Shown here in pieces: positions 47,201 to 62,200 of a stretch of 64,000 nucleotides of DNA. The DNA is taken from positions 126,501 to 190,500 of the forward strand of contig NC_091975.1 of assembly GCF_036711975.1 (NCBI RefSeq), read 5' to 3'. The DNA is from Onthophagus taurus. Taxonomy: Eukaryota > Arthropoda > Insecta > Coleoptera > Scarabaeidae. The notes below the pieces were generated by a model, which was not told where the DNA came from, made no database searches, and saw nothing but the letters and a program-made list of their open reading frames with translations. The translations under genes were made by a program, and so were the position numbers. The stretch's first letter is position 1, and the number at the start of each line of letters is the position of its first letter.

Positions 47201-50200
47201 TCGACGTTTCGACACGTGTCCCCACTTGTTCCTTTCATTTAAATTGAAAAAAGCAAAAAAAACTATCCTGATATAATAATTGTTAACATACCAAGTTCAG
47301 CAGGAGATCTTCCTGCAATTTTTTGAATCGTTTGAGGTGTGAGAATTTCATTTTAACCGAGAACAGTACGTTTTCGCCTGAAATGTTCTTCCTAAAGCCC
47401 GATTTTCCCGGCTTATCTACGCGGGGTCGCTACTGTACCTACCTCAGGTATTGATCGCGGCAAATATAGAACTTGCTTTTGGGGTCGTTATATGTTCGTG
47501 TCGAAAGTTCAAAGCTAAAATAATTTAAACAGTTTCAAATAAACGACAGAGAAGAAATTTAAATTCTATATTTTTCATTCTACATCATTTTAAATTGTCC
47601 TATTCGAAATGGTATTCTCTGGAGACGTTCCCTAAGAACACAATTTACATGTTTAATGTCTCATGGGGTTTCTCCCTTCAAAATCGGACTCAAATTTAAT
47701 TCCAACACCCTTCAAGGTTTCGCATTTTATACCCAACACCTTCAAATCGACTGATTTGGACGTGTACAATTTCGGGGAAACGGACGTAAATCACCAGAAA
47801 CGTCTATGACGAAACGAAAAACGAAGAAAAAGCGGTGGAGGAGCTGGGGATGGAGGTGCTCCCCGTCAATGGAATTATCTGCTTGCTTGCGAACTGCTCT
47901 TTTGAACGGAGTCCTGTTTCCTGCCGGTTCTTTTGTCGAAACCGAAGTGCCGGGCTTCACTTTATTAGATCTACCGGTTCAAAAAAAAATCGAAAAGAAT
48001 GAATGGACCGACGAAAATAGAAGGAGAACAACCAAAAAGAAAGAGATTAAAAAGGATAGAGACTAAAAACGAAATAGTCTAATCTTTTTTTTTAATGGAA
48101 AAAGGGGTTTTTGCCTTGATGATTCATTCTTTATAAAAAATTTATGCTCTTTGTTCTTTAATTATTTATTAAGTGGGGTTGGGTTGTTTATATAGCGAGT
48201 GTTCACCCTAAATAAGACATGAAAAAAAAAAAAGAAGAGGGTTGGGTCTTTTACCTTGGGGTTTCTTTTAAATTAATATTTAATGAATCAGTTTCTCTTT
48301 TAACAGCAAGTTAGCAAGTATTTTCTTTGTAAAACGTAACCTATGGTTTGGAATCTCAAATTAACCCTTTGTGTCCCAAGAGGTCAAACATTTTGAAACT
48401 TTGTGACAGAATTAAAACGCTATCAAAATGCACTCAGTAAAGGCCTTTGGAATAAAATTTTAGCAAAATATGCAATCCCCCTATTTTAGCATAGTCTAAT
48501 TGTAAGTGTCAAAAAAGATGCTAATTCAAAAATTCCTGAAAAGCGTGTTTATTGAAATTAAGAAATAAAACTTATTTTAAATTGAAGCTTAAAGCTTTCT
48601 GTTTAAATCGATGTATAACAATCGATAGGTTGAATTAGAAAAATATTGAGAAGTGTCAAAAAAGATGCTAATTTAAAAATTCCTGGAAGCCGTATTTATT
48701 GAAATTAAAGAATGAGACTTATTCTATATTAAAGCTCAAAGCTTTCTTTTTAAAATGATGTATAATAATTGTTGGGTTGGATTGGAAAAATATTGACAAA
48801 AAACATGTTGAAACAAAACTTACATTTTCGTATAACCTAAGAGTGCCAAAAAAGATACTAATTTAAAAATTCCTGGAAGCCGTATTTATTGAAATTAAGG
48901 AATGAGACTTATTCTATATTAAAGCTCAAAGCTTTCTCTTTAAAATGATGTATAATAATTGTTGGGTTGGATTGGAAAAATATTAAAAAAAAACATGTTG
49001 AAACAAAACTAACATTTTCGTATAACCTAAATGTGTCAAAAAAGATGCTAATTTAAAAATTCCTGGAAGCCGTATTTATTGAAATTAAGGAATGAGACTT
49101 ATTCTATATTAAAGCTCAAAGCTTTCTCTTTAAAATGATGTATAATAATTGTTGGGTTGGGTTGCAAAAATATTAAAAAAAACATGTTGAAACAAAACTA
49201 ACATTTTCGTATAACCTAAATGTGTCAAAAAAGATGTTAATTTAAAAATTCCTGTAAGCCGTATTTATTGAAATTAAGGAATGAAACTTATTTTAAATTT
49301 AAGCTCAAAGCTTTCTCTTTAAAATGATGTATAATAATTGTTGGGTTGGATTGGAAAAATATAGAGAAAAAAAAAGTTGAAATAAAACTTACATTTTCGT
49401 ATAACCTAAGAGTGTCAAAAAAGATGCTAATTTAAAAATTCCTGGAAGCCGTATTTATTGAAATTAAGGAATGAAACTTATTTTAAATTAAAGCTCAAAG
49501 CTTTCTCTTTAAAATGATGTATAATAATTGTTGGGTTGGATTGGAAAAATATTTAAAAAAAAACATGTTGAAACAAAACTAACATTTTCGTATAACCTAA
49601 ATGTGTCAAAAAAGATACTAATTTAAAAATTTCTGTAAGCCGTATTTATTGAAATTAAGGAATGAAACTTATTTTAAATTTAAGCTCAAAGCTTTCTCTT
49701 TAAAATGATGTATAATAATTGTTGGGTTGGATTGGAAAAATATTAAGAAAAAAAAAATGTTGAAACAACACTTACATTTAAAAGAGTCAAAAAAGATGCT
49801 AATTTAAAAATTCTTGGAAGCCATGTTTATTGAAATTAAGACACAAAGGGTTAAGAACTATAGCTTTAATTTTATGTTTCAGTTTATTTTAAAGTTTGAG
49901 TTAATTATTGATTCCCAAGTTGTAGTTTGCAAGAATGGTTCTAAAGCAGAAAAAGCAGCTGTTCTACATCCCACATCTACTGGAATTCACCGTGCGTGTC
50001 ACTCTTCGCATATTTATATAGTTCTACCAGGTCCAATGCTTCTATAGAGTTTGGTGAGTTATAAGCAAAGATATGTTAAAATTCTTATGGATCATGATTC
50101 CTAAGACACCTTACAATATTTTTTGTCCATAACAAATTGTTCCATTATTCCCACATCGTGAGTTGTAACCCATTCATTATGCATTGTCTTTCATTTAACA

Positions 50201-53200
50201 GCTAGAAGTTTTTCCATTCTCTCCTACTGCCTCCAAGGAGTAGTCAGCAATCGCTCGAAGTTTCAAATGATTTCAATAACTGTACTTTGTTAAGTAGCCT
50301 TCTTTTTAAATGTAACAACTTTCAGGTTATCTTTGTATCATCATTGTTTTCATTCAAGTATTGTCCTCTTCTCGAAAACCCGATCGCGTTACAAATGGCG
50401 TTTACGCTTGTCTGAGGGTAAATAAACGAAGGGTAGCTTCGAACCCCCGTTTATTTTAACCGCCCCCCATGTGAAAATACCAGGCTTAGCAGGTGTTTCG
50501 GTGTTATTATAAGAACCGTGATGATGACACATCATCAAACAGAAATATTTCGTTATTTATTTCTTATTAATGAAAATAATTTAGGAAAAAGAAACTAATT
50601 TTGTTTAAAGGGGGCCGATTTGGTGAATGCGGAGATCAAAGGCCGGTCAAGTTGTAAAAGGACGTGATTAAATCGTAGGTGGAAATGGGAGTCGGAAAAA
50701 TGAAATAGGGGGCTCTGTCGGGGTAAGTTCTTCTAGTAGGTGAAGGGAAGCGTCCCCACAATCGACACGTGTCCTTGTTACGGGGCCCCCTTATTCAACT
50801 TAGAGGATTATGCACGCCGGCCTTTATACGGACCTCGGTTTTATTCATTAATTAACCTTTGTACCAAGAGGGTATTTTGACACCATTTCATTGAGTATAG
50901 GGTGTTCAATAGCAGTCTGATAATAAAATTTAAGTATATAATATATTTAGTATATTAAAAATGATTTATTATTAATATTAATTTAATTTAAATTATTTAT
51001 GGCTTACTAAATCATTATTAAATTTGCTTTAAAATGTTGGTTATTTCATCACGCTATCTCAATTCGTTCTTGAGATATGATCTTTTTTGTTTCGTAAAAT
51101 TCTAAAAATCTGTAACAATCAAATATGTCATGTTGGATTTAAAAAATCATAACAACGAAGTTTATGGAAAATAAGAAATTATTTATGGCCTACTAAATCA
51201 TTATTAAATTTGCTTTAAAATGTTGGTTATTTCATAACGCTATCTCAATTCGTTCTTGAGATATGATCTTTTTTGTTTCGTAAAATTCTAAAAATCTGTA
51301 ACAATCAAATATGTCATGTCGGATTTAAAAAATCATAACAACGAAGTTTATGGAAAATAAGAAATTATTTATGGCCAACTAAATCTTAATTAAATTTGCT
51401 TTAAAATGTTGGTTATTTCATCTCGCTATCTCAATTCGTTCTTGAGATATGATTTTTTTTGTTTCGTAAAATTCTAAAAATCTGTAACAATCAAATATGT
51501 CATGTTGGATTTAAAAAATTATAACAACGAAGTTTATGGAAAATAAGAAATTATTTATGGCCTACTAAATCTTAATTAAATTTGCTTTAAAATGTTGGTT
51601 ATTTCATCACGCTATCTCAATTCGTTCTTGAGATATGATTTTTTTTGTTTCGTAAAATTCTAAAAATCTGTAACAATCATATATGTCATGTTGGATTTAA
51701 AAAATCATAACAACGAAGTTTATGGAAAATAAGAAATTATTTATGGCCAACTAAATCTTAATTAAATTTGCTTTAAAATGTTGGTTATTTCATCTCGCTA
51801 TCTCAATTCGTTCTTGAGATACGATTTTCTTAGTTTATGTTTGTAAAATCGATAAAAATCAAATATGGAAAGTTGGGTTTCAAAAATTATAACAACGAAG
51901 TTTATGGAAAATAAGAAATTATTTATGGCACTCTAAATCTCTGAAATGAGGCAGTTTGTTGTGATTTTTGTTGAAACAAAGTTATTACGTTGTTGTCAAC
52001 AAAGCAAGCAAAAAAAAACTTTTTCCAACTGCCCATTTCCACTTGACCCCCACATTGGGGTTCGTATTGATCCACCTCGACTCCGCCTGCTCCAGGCACC
52101 TGCCAGGATTTGACTTGCACACTAATTCTCATCCTTGGGTTATATTTTAAAAGAACTCATTTCTCTTCTTCAACAATTCTTTACTAACCACGAATCCAAA
52201 TCGATTCTACTTAATTGGAATTGAATGGAAAAAAATAATAATCTTACCTCGTCAGTAGCAGCCGAATTGTTGTAATTTGCAAAAGGAGCCGCCGAAAGGA
52301 TTTTCTTTGGTAAAGAAAGAATCGATTCCTTCCATCCTGAAATAACAAAATAAATATTTTAAGATTTCGATAGAAATTGTTAATTTGAATTTGTTTTCAA
52401 AAGGAAATTCGGTTTCTTGGTCGTTATCCGAGATCCGAAAAGCAATTAGTGACGAGGAGTTCGTACTCTTCTCTTCTCTTTCTATACATTTTAGTCCTTT
52501 TCGTAACAACACAACCGTAGATCGTTTTGTTACGCCCGAAGCTCGACTCGGGGGGGTACCAAAACCGAAAAAGGTACGGCCCCGAGGGACTTCTTTCCCC
52601 TTCGCTACCGGCCCCCTTTTACTCTTCTCGTCGACGACCATCGAAACCATCTCTTCGAGTACGCGTCGCGTATAAAAACATCAAACTGTTATTGTTTTTA
52701 TTACTATCTAGCTTTTATCTGAAACGGAAATGGACAAGGGTGTTGGTTAAGGATAAGGTTTCTCTTTATTTTACTTTATTTTTTAAGACAATATGTTTGA
52801 GTAGGAAATATTTATTATCGGATTTTCAACGAGAAGGTTGTTTTTCATGGGTATGATGAGGTCCCGACGCGGTCGTAATCAAGTAATAGGTTGTAATAAC
52901 ATTATATTTGGTCGTCCCGGGCCCCTTTTAATGTCAATTAAGGGCGACGAGGTAAGTCTCTCGTCTGGCAAACGAAGCGGTTACAGTTACGATCCGTCCG
53001 CAAACGTGATTAAATTTCGAAGCGAGAAAGAAAACTCTTCAATAATAGAGACTAACTAACATTATCAACAAAAATCTTTATAGAAATTAAAGAAAATTGT
53101 TGAAATTGTCGATGAGTTGGTTTAATGGAGCTTACATGACGTGACGTATCTAGCTAATCTTTCTTTTTGTTCCCCTAGGAGGGAACAGAACCTACTTGAT

Positions 53201-56200
53201 TGCTTTTTGTCAGGTCAGTTTATTGTCCTTCGGGTTAGATTGGGTGAGAGAATTTTAGGTGGTGTAAGCAATTTCTTGTAGGGAAAAGATTCTAGAGTCT
53301 TTGCTAACAAGTAATGATGTTTATATTTAGTATTAATGAGAATTTTTTCTTTGTCATATGGATTACAAGTAAGAAACCCCAGCTTTGTTAGTACAACCAC
53401 TAACAAAGCCAATATAGAAAATTCACCCCCGTTCGTCCTTCTCGCCCCCATTAGAGGGGCAAACCCCAACACGCCCAATTGACTTGCCTACACCAGTTGC
53501 CCCAACAAAGGGCCGCCACTGTAGAATCGTTCGAGCGGAAGTTATGAGCGACTCATTGAAATATCGGCGCTTTATCGTTTACGGTTGTCTTGCTGCTGCA
53601 TCCGGTTTAGTTAACCTTTCAAAAGGGATGATTCGATTATTTTTAAATTATGATTAATTAAGACTTTGACCTCGTTATTCTCTGCCACACCTGATACCTG
53701 TGTATCGTATTTTCGAGGGAGGTCGAATTATCGATTGATTTTCCCGGTGCGGTTAGTTTCCCGAAGGAAATCCCGTGGGATTTTAACCGGTGCGTCGGGT
53801 TCTGGTGATGTATACGCTAACATTGGTGACGTGTCGCAAAGAGGGACAAGAATATTTCATTCAAACGTTCAAAATTTTATCTTTATTTTCATGCTTATCT
53901 TTAACTCTTATCCGACCACCCAAAGTCTAATTTCGTACCCAGAGAGCGTCACTTACCCAACAGGGATTACCACTCCGGATGCCGTCGTAATCCTCCAGAT
54001 ACATCTCCCTGTCCGCAAGGATTTAAACGATTTCGAGGGGTAGGCATTTTATTTTTCTACTATAACATTGCTTATCAGAATTGTGATATTACCCCATGTC
54101 AAGCAATCATTTTTGGGGATGTTGTAAAAAAGGAGGTTGCATATGGTTGCCAATATAATTTCTATTACTGCAAAAGCCATAAAGTTGACTTTCTTTATTG
54201 ATAAATCTAAGCTTTTAGCCAATTAGTGCAGATTACATTATGTGGTACAATTTGCAGAAATAAATTATAATTGTGACATCCACATGGTACAAAGAAAACT
54301 AACGGATTGAGGTTGGTAATTCTCTTTTGCAAGTCCCAAGTTGTTCTTTATCAGGAGTACAGGGTGTCCAAATTTCGATGGATTTGCAGGGTATCTCAGT
54401 TATTATGAAAGGTAGAAAGTTGCGGCTTTCGCGAACCTGAGCTACTTTTTTGTGAAACTTACAATGGCGCAAACCAAATTTTCATAGCCCTCTTCGTTTT
54501 TGATATACAGGGTGTGTTTGAAATTTACGCCTCCTGTATCTCGGCTATCCGGAAACTTAGTAAAAAAGTAAAAACGGGTGCTAATAGATTTTTTCACGTG
54601 GAATCCAATGGTGCACGTAGAATTTTTCCAGTCATCACGGTTTTTGAGTTATAAACACAACTCAAATACTAAATACTCAACTTCTAAAATACTTAACTCT
54701 TTATAACTCAAAAACCGTGATGACTAGAAAAATTCTACGTGCAGCATTGGATTCTACGTGAAAAAATCTATTAGAACCCGTTTTTACATTTCCGGATAGC
54801 CGAGATACAGGAGGTGTCTGAAAATCGTAAATTTTGAAACACACCCTGTATATCAAAAACGAAGAGGGCTATGAAAATTTGGTTTGCGCCATTGTAAGTT
54901 TCACAAAAAAGTAGCTCAGGTTCGCGAAAGCCGCAACTTTCTATCTTTCATAATAACTGAGATACCCTGCAAACCCATCGAAATTGGGACACCCTATACA
55001 GGTCCGCATAGGCTATCTCCGAAACTAAAAGAGATAGAAAAAAAGTAGCTTACATGTCATGATCTCGTTTTTTGAGAAAATGCTAATGCCGAAAACTCCG
55101 AACAGCTATCGTCTTTTGTTTTCGCCCTATCGGCAAAAACTGAAAATTTTGCGAAAACGACATTCGCGAATATCTCACTTATTATCAAAGATGGAGTATT
55201 ATAAATAAAACATTATATGGGCAACTTTTTACGAAGAATTCAGTGGCGTAGGTAGAATTTTTTTCCCATCTTTTATTTTCAAGATTTTAGACGTAACTTT
55301 ATTTTTTTAAATGGAAATCATAGTTGGCTATGGCTTAAAATAATTTGTTATTTTCTTCTGATAATAAATATATATAGTTTGTGGGGTATATTTCTTATAG
55401 TTATTGAATAATTAACAAAAATTCAATTTGTTCTATCTAAAACTAATGTATGTATTTAAAAGTTAATGTTGCTATGGTGATAATCATACATACTATGATG
55501 CAACATAATGTATCAAATAATTGCCAAAGTTTGTATTTAAAAATTCGATAACAACTCTGGCATTATATGCTGGTACGATGCATCAGCATGTTAAGTGTCA
55601 AAATATAACAAAACTGAGTAAAACTATACAATGAATTTCGAAAATTATGAAAAATATAGCATGATGGAATGCTATATGTTATCAGATAAGAATGCGACGT
55701 TAGCCGCGGAATTTTATTTCACAAGATATCCAAAAAGAAGACAACCGCACGTAAGAACCTTCAGCCGGTTAGCAGAAAATTTAATAGATATTTGGTCCTT
55801 CCCCAAACCACATACAAAAACATACCAAAATGACCTGCAAGAGAAATTGCAACAAGACGTCTGACCCAAAAGCCGTTGCTCCCGAATATGAAAGAAAAAT
55901 AAGTATAAACCATACAAAAGTCAATCGAAGATTAGAATTTTGTAGATGATATTTAGAAAAATTAAATAGTCTGCTGTTTGTTCAAAATGTTATCTGGACC
56001 GAAGAAGTCTCTGAGTGTTCAAAGAAGCTTGGGGTTCAATGTATGGTGTGCCCTTTTAGATAATAGAATTTTGCCATATAGTATCTACCATAAAAACTTA
56101 AACTCAGAGAAATACCTCAATATATTAAGGCAGCACTTGAGCCTTTGGTCGACAATTTGGCACTAAATATGTCTCAAATGATATATTTTCAATATGACGG

Positions 56201-59200
56201 AGCACCAGCACATAATGCCAGAGTTGTTAGTGAATTTTTAAATACTACTACAAACTCCTTGCTACTAACTTTGACAAAACCTAATTGGAAACAATGCTTT
56301 CCCTCATGGTATGGTTATCACCATAACAACATTAAGTTTTAAATACATACAATAGTTTTAGAAAGAACAAAAAAAATTGATACATTATATTCCATCATAG
56401 TATGTATGGTTATCACTAGGGCACGAAACTTTTGTAACAAAACGATACGATTTCCCCCCTCCACTTGTTCTCATTGGCTAGTTTTCTAGGAAGCCACTCG
56501 TATTCTTTTGTCACAAAAGTTCCGTGCCTTAGTTATCACCATAGCAACATTAACTTTTAAATATATACATTAGATTTAGATGGAACAAAATGAATTTTCG
56601 TTAATTATTCAATAACTATAAGAAATATACCCCACAAACTATAATATATATTTGTTATCAGAAGAAAATAACAAATTATTTTAAGTCATAGCCAACTATG
56701 GTTTCCGTTTAAAAAAATAAAGTTACGTCTAAAATCTCGAAAATAAAAGATGGGAAAAAAATTCTACCTACGCCACTGAATTTTTCGTAAAAAATTGCCC
56801 ATATAATGTTTTATTTATAATACTCCATCTTTGATAATAAGTGAGATATTCGCGATTGTCGTTTTTGCAAAATTTTCAGTTTTTGCCGATAGAGCGAAAA
56901 CAAAAGACGATAGCTGTTCGGAGTTTTCGAAAAACGAGATCATGACATGTAAGCTACTTTTTTTCTATCTCTTTTAGTTTCGGAGATGGTCTATGCGGAC
57001 ATCGAAATTGGGACACCCTGTACAGTCAGGTATGATTGCAAAATACTTTCAATTCTTTATGTGAGATAATATTGTAGATTTAATTTGTGATGCCATTAAT
57101 TCTTTCAATTCATTTTGTATATTTTTGCCACAATACACCTCTCACCATTTATTGCTAATTTGACATGCTCCTCCATGATAGAGTCAACATTTGCCAATAA
57201 TTGTACGAGTCCTAGAAATTTTTAATTATTTTTGGTAGATAATTTATCACAAGATCCTCTGAAAGCCAACAATTAATTTTTAATTGTTATTTTAACTCAC
57301 GATTTCAATAAAATTAAAAAATATTTCGATGTTGTGTGATCTCGCAAAAAGTTTTTTTTATTTTCCCCTTCAACTTATTATCTACAATGCAAAAATGGAA
57401 TGAAAGCTTCTTCTCCCTAGGGTGTTTCGCGTAGAATTCAAAGAGCATCGCAACCGGGATCCAGTCATAATAAAACTTATGAATATTAATGTATCAACTT
57501 TCCCCTTAGCACAATACGAAGGAACAATGCTCCGAAATGCTCCCAGTCCATATATTTGTCATACCGAAAGCATCGTAACGCAGCAGGGTGCTGAATATTA
57601 GAGGTTATTACTTCCCGAAGTTTATCCCATCTCTACATCATCCCCAAATTTCTTGCACAACCTTCCCTAAAACTCTTTACTTGTAAGATTATGATTATGA
57701 CAAAAAAAAAATCTATTTGTTGTTTGAAAATAAAAAAGGGACCAAGTTTTCGCTTTTCTAAGCATCTTTATTTAATTTGGCCGAGCATCGATTAGGCCAA
57801 ATCCAATTTTCGGGGGGGAACATGAAATTGAGGGGCACAACCTCGTTTCCTGCGTCAGAAAGCTTTTGCTTCAGGGCGTTTCATCTCATCTCCCGTATTC
57901 CCGAAGGTGACCCATCAATTTGCTACACACGCATCGAATGTCGTCTCTGATGACGTTTCATTAACTAGAATGTGATTGAGATCTGTACGAAGAAAATCTC
58001 ATTTTCTATTTTGACCTTAAAAAATAAGAATAAATTGAAACTCTTTTACTGTGTGTCGATGTATACAAAGGTACAGGCTGATAATATAAATGTGGGGGAA
58101 ACTCTCACGTAGACCAGACTTAGGGGTGAGATAACAAAGAGCTTTGGGGGTGAATTTGCCATGCGGTTGCCCTCTGGTCGTACAACGAAAAGGGGGTCGT
58201 CGGAATTAGTCAATTACGGGTGCGCCCCAGCCGTATTTTAATTACAATCTGATAATGACTCGGCTACAATCGCAATAACGAAAACGTTTCCTGAACACGT
58301 GTCTTAGCGACATTTTAATAGCCGTGTCAAATTTGGTTAATAAATAATAACAAAGAGGAATTATAAGAAAAATTCCAACATTTTCCGTTAACAATGATCG
58401 TTTATTTTAAAAATCATTTTCAACACAAAATAAATCTTGTTTTATATAATACAAAATGAATTATAGCAATAATTGTTAAATTAAAAAAAGCATTCATTTC
58501 ATTTTAATGAAATTTAAAAAGTTTCGAATCGATAACATCATTATTTAAAAATTTTTCTTTTAAAGTAACGTAATAATAATAATAATAATAAAGTTGTCTT
58601 AATTATTTATTATTATTTGTAGTTAAGCCTATTTGGGTTTACCACTAATTATGTTAATCACTAAATTGTGATTTACATTTTACAATAATACATTCAAAAA
58701 CACTTAATATTTATTTCTTCTTTTTTTTTTGATTTTGTATTTATATTAAAAAGGGAGGGGAAACGCCGATTTTATTTCTTTATTTTATTAATACGCTAGT
58801 TTTGTGTTTATTTCTACAGTTTATTTAATTAGGATTTTTTTTGCATTTACCATTTATAAATTGGAAGAAACCGTCAACAATTAAAGATTTAAGTACTTTT
58901 TCTAGGTTTAATTCTAGGTTGAAAAGTGCTTTTTTCTGATATGCTTAGCTGATATGTTTAAATTTTTTACGTCGAAATAAGCTTCTTACATTAAGTTTTT
59001 TTAAAGGCATCTCTACGAAGTCCAAAGTGGATATGTATATGTTGCACTTTCGATGTTTCAAGTATAATCTATTTTAAATTCGAAATGAATCGTCTTTATT
59101 CTTTATTGCTTGCCCATTAAGAAAAATAAGGAAAAAATCGTTTGGTTAAAAATTTAAAAATCAATGTTTAATTATCTGGAGGGATCTAAATCCAGATATT

Positions 59201-62200
59201 TGAATATATACAAGGATTTTTTACGATTACATCCTCTATACAAGTTTTCTTTGAGCTGAGCAATTTTATTCTGGCCACTTTCTGAACGTATTTATAGATT
59301 AACGTCAAATTAACTCGTTTCTGTACAATGTACAAATCCGTGTAATATAATATATGGATAATATAGAGTACGACTTTTTTAATTATCTCTTTTTTTCGCA
59401 CGCTAGAATTGACGCTATTGTCGAGTCAAGTTGAAAAATTTACGAAATAAAATTAAATATGTTTTTCTAATCTTTTCGGTGAAATTCAACGAAACCCAAG
59501 CGAAAATCGTTCCATCCTTAAATACTACTTGTGTATAGATATATTTGTGTGTGATGTATACATAACATTTTTTTTTAATAGTTTTTGTTGCCCTAATCCT
59601 AATCGAATATCACTTATCTCCTTAAGATTAAGAGGAATCTTGCGATTCTGATATGTATGCGATCTCAGTTGATATATTTGGGTATATTTAAAAATGGGAA
59701 AATCAAAGAAAAATCTTTTTTTAATCCAAATTATTTTCTTAATACTAATTTCTTAATTCTATATATCTTATATGTAATTATATAAATATCGTTTGATTAA
59801 AACGTCAAAATTGACATTTGCATGTTGTCAAAAAATTTTAACACGTCAACTTGACGTTTGCGATACTTTTAGGTTATACGAAAATGTTAGTTTTAACTCA
59901 ATACTCTTTTTCCCAATATTTTTCTAATTCAACCCAATGATTATTATATATCGATTTAAACAGAAAGCTTTAAGCTTCAATTTAAAATAAGTTTCATTTC
60001 TTAATTTCAATAAACACTGGTAAACTCAATTGGAAGGAGATAAATCAAGGTTACCTCAAGTAGCTGAATGCATCTATGACTTGGAAAGTCATTTTGAAAC
60101 AGTCCTTTCCTAAAGCCTTTTGCTTAACCAAGAGTAAAGGGAAGTAAAAAACTTTTTAATCAAGAGAAAACAAATGGGAATAAATCCAGTCTATGTTGCT
60201 GCAAATATTCTAGATCTAAGTTTTAATGGAATTCATCTTAATAGAGATGAACAAATACAAATAACAGAGTTTACTGTAACAAGCCCAAATGAGTCTGCAG
60301 AGGTAATGGCAGAATTGGCCCTTTATCGATCTAAAGAAGGAAATAGTATATTAAAAAATAAGTTTCGTAAGACACGCTTGAAATGCACGAATTCATGTTG
60401 AATGAATGAGTGCTTTAAGTCTTATGAAACGTGTTTTTTATGCTATTTTTTGTAATTCGCGTTTTTATCCTTTTTTTTAACAAAAATAAAATAAATTTTG
60501 ACAATGTAGGGAAATAGGTATGCAGCAGTTGGTAACACCGTAACACTTGAAAATAGAAATTTGAATTGACAATTAGAAACTGTCAAAACACAAAATGTAT
60601 TCACCTGAAAAAAATGTTTCATGTACAGGATGGTTCAAATTCGATGTCCGAATAGGCTAACTCGGAAACTATAAGAGTTAGAAAAAAAGTAGCTTACATG
60701 TCATGATCTCGTTTTTCGAGAAACTGTTAATGCCGAAAACCTCATAGCGCTATCGTCTTTTGTTTTTCTGCTAGAGGCCAAAATTGAAAATATCGTAAAA
60801 CCCGCAAATGTTATTATCTTGGTTATTATTATAGGTGGAGTATTATAACTAAGACATTATATGGACACTTTTTTACAGAGAATTTGATGACGTAGTCAAA
60901 AAAAATTGTTCGGGTTTAGATTTTGAGATATTATCACAATTTTCGTTTTTTTAAATGGAAACAACCACTGATTATTCGCTTAATAAATTCGTTATTTTTT
61001 TCTGATTACAAAAATATAGGGTTTGACAGGTCTATTTCTTATTGTTTTAGAATAAAACTAAAAATAAACTTTTCTTTTAGTGTCGTCCAAGAAATTAAAT
61101 TTACAGTTTCCTGTAAATTACTGTTCTATAACTAAAAATTAAAAAAACAAATTTCTGATATTTGAAACAAATATATTTGTTGAACTGTTTAATTTATATA
61201 TGTTTTACACAAAAGTTGGAATAGATTGCATTATTTCACATTTTTTATTGCGATTTAATATTATTTGTAAATGACTTAATAAATTATCGATAGATGGCAT
61301 GTTTTTTTTTTAATTCAAATAAACATAGCAACATTTGTTTGTATTAAAAAATTTTCTGAAGTGTCACTTTAAAAATCCTGTTTTTAAGATCAATTACGAA
61401 AATTTTGAAAAGTTTGACATGTTAGAATGTTACATATTAAAAAATTATTTGTTTTTAAATACCAGAAGTTATCTTAGTATTTAATTATTAACTTTTTAGA
61501 TTTTACCTACCGCCCTGTAACTTACAGGAAACTGTAAATTTAATTTCCTCGACGACACTAGATGGAAATTTTATAAAAAAAGTTTATTTTTAGCTTTATT
61601 CTAAAACAATAAGAAATAGACCGGTCGAACCCTATATTTTTGTAATCAGAAAAAAATAACGAATTTAATAAGTGAATAATTAGCGGTTGTTACCATTTAA
61701 AAAAACGAAGATTCTCATGATATCTCAAAATCTAAAACCGAAAAATTTTTTTTGACTACGTCATGAAATTCTCTGTAAAAAAGTGTCCATATAAAGTCGT
61801 AGTTATAATACTCCACCTATAATAATAACCAAGATAAATGCACTTATTGGTTTGACGATATTTTCAATTTTGGCCTCTAGGGGAAAAACAAAAGACGATA
61901 GCGCTATGAGGTTTTCGGCATTAGCAGTTTCTCGAAAAACGAGATCACCTACATGTAAACTACTTTTTTTCTAACTCTTATAGTTTCCGAGTTAGCCTAT
62001 TCGGACATCGAATTTGAACCACCCTGTACACCTCCTAAAATAAGAGAAATTGCTCAGTGTTCAATATTCTCATCATTGTGGACCTTGTATTCGATGCTAA
62101 GAACGTGTTTAAACATCCATAGACAAAAATTGTCACATTGACAACTAGAAAAATTAATGACCCAATGTCACCAACTTGAACTGGTTCCATAAAATGTTAC

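Noticed and set aside
47806-48066. Open plus-strand frame rich in Lys/Arg
   Set aside because: Low-complexity composition, no family resemblance, lies in a ChAT intron on the opposite strand.
52252-52650. 132-residue minus-strand frame starting MVSMVVDE
   Set aside because: It overlaps ChAT exon 52248-52336 in the wrong frame; the exon frame (WKESILSLPKK) has clear ChAT similarity.
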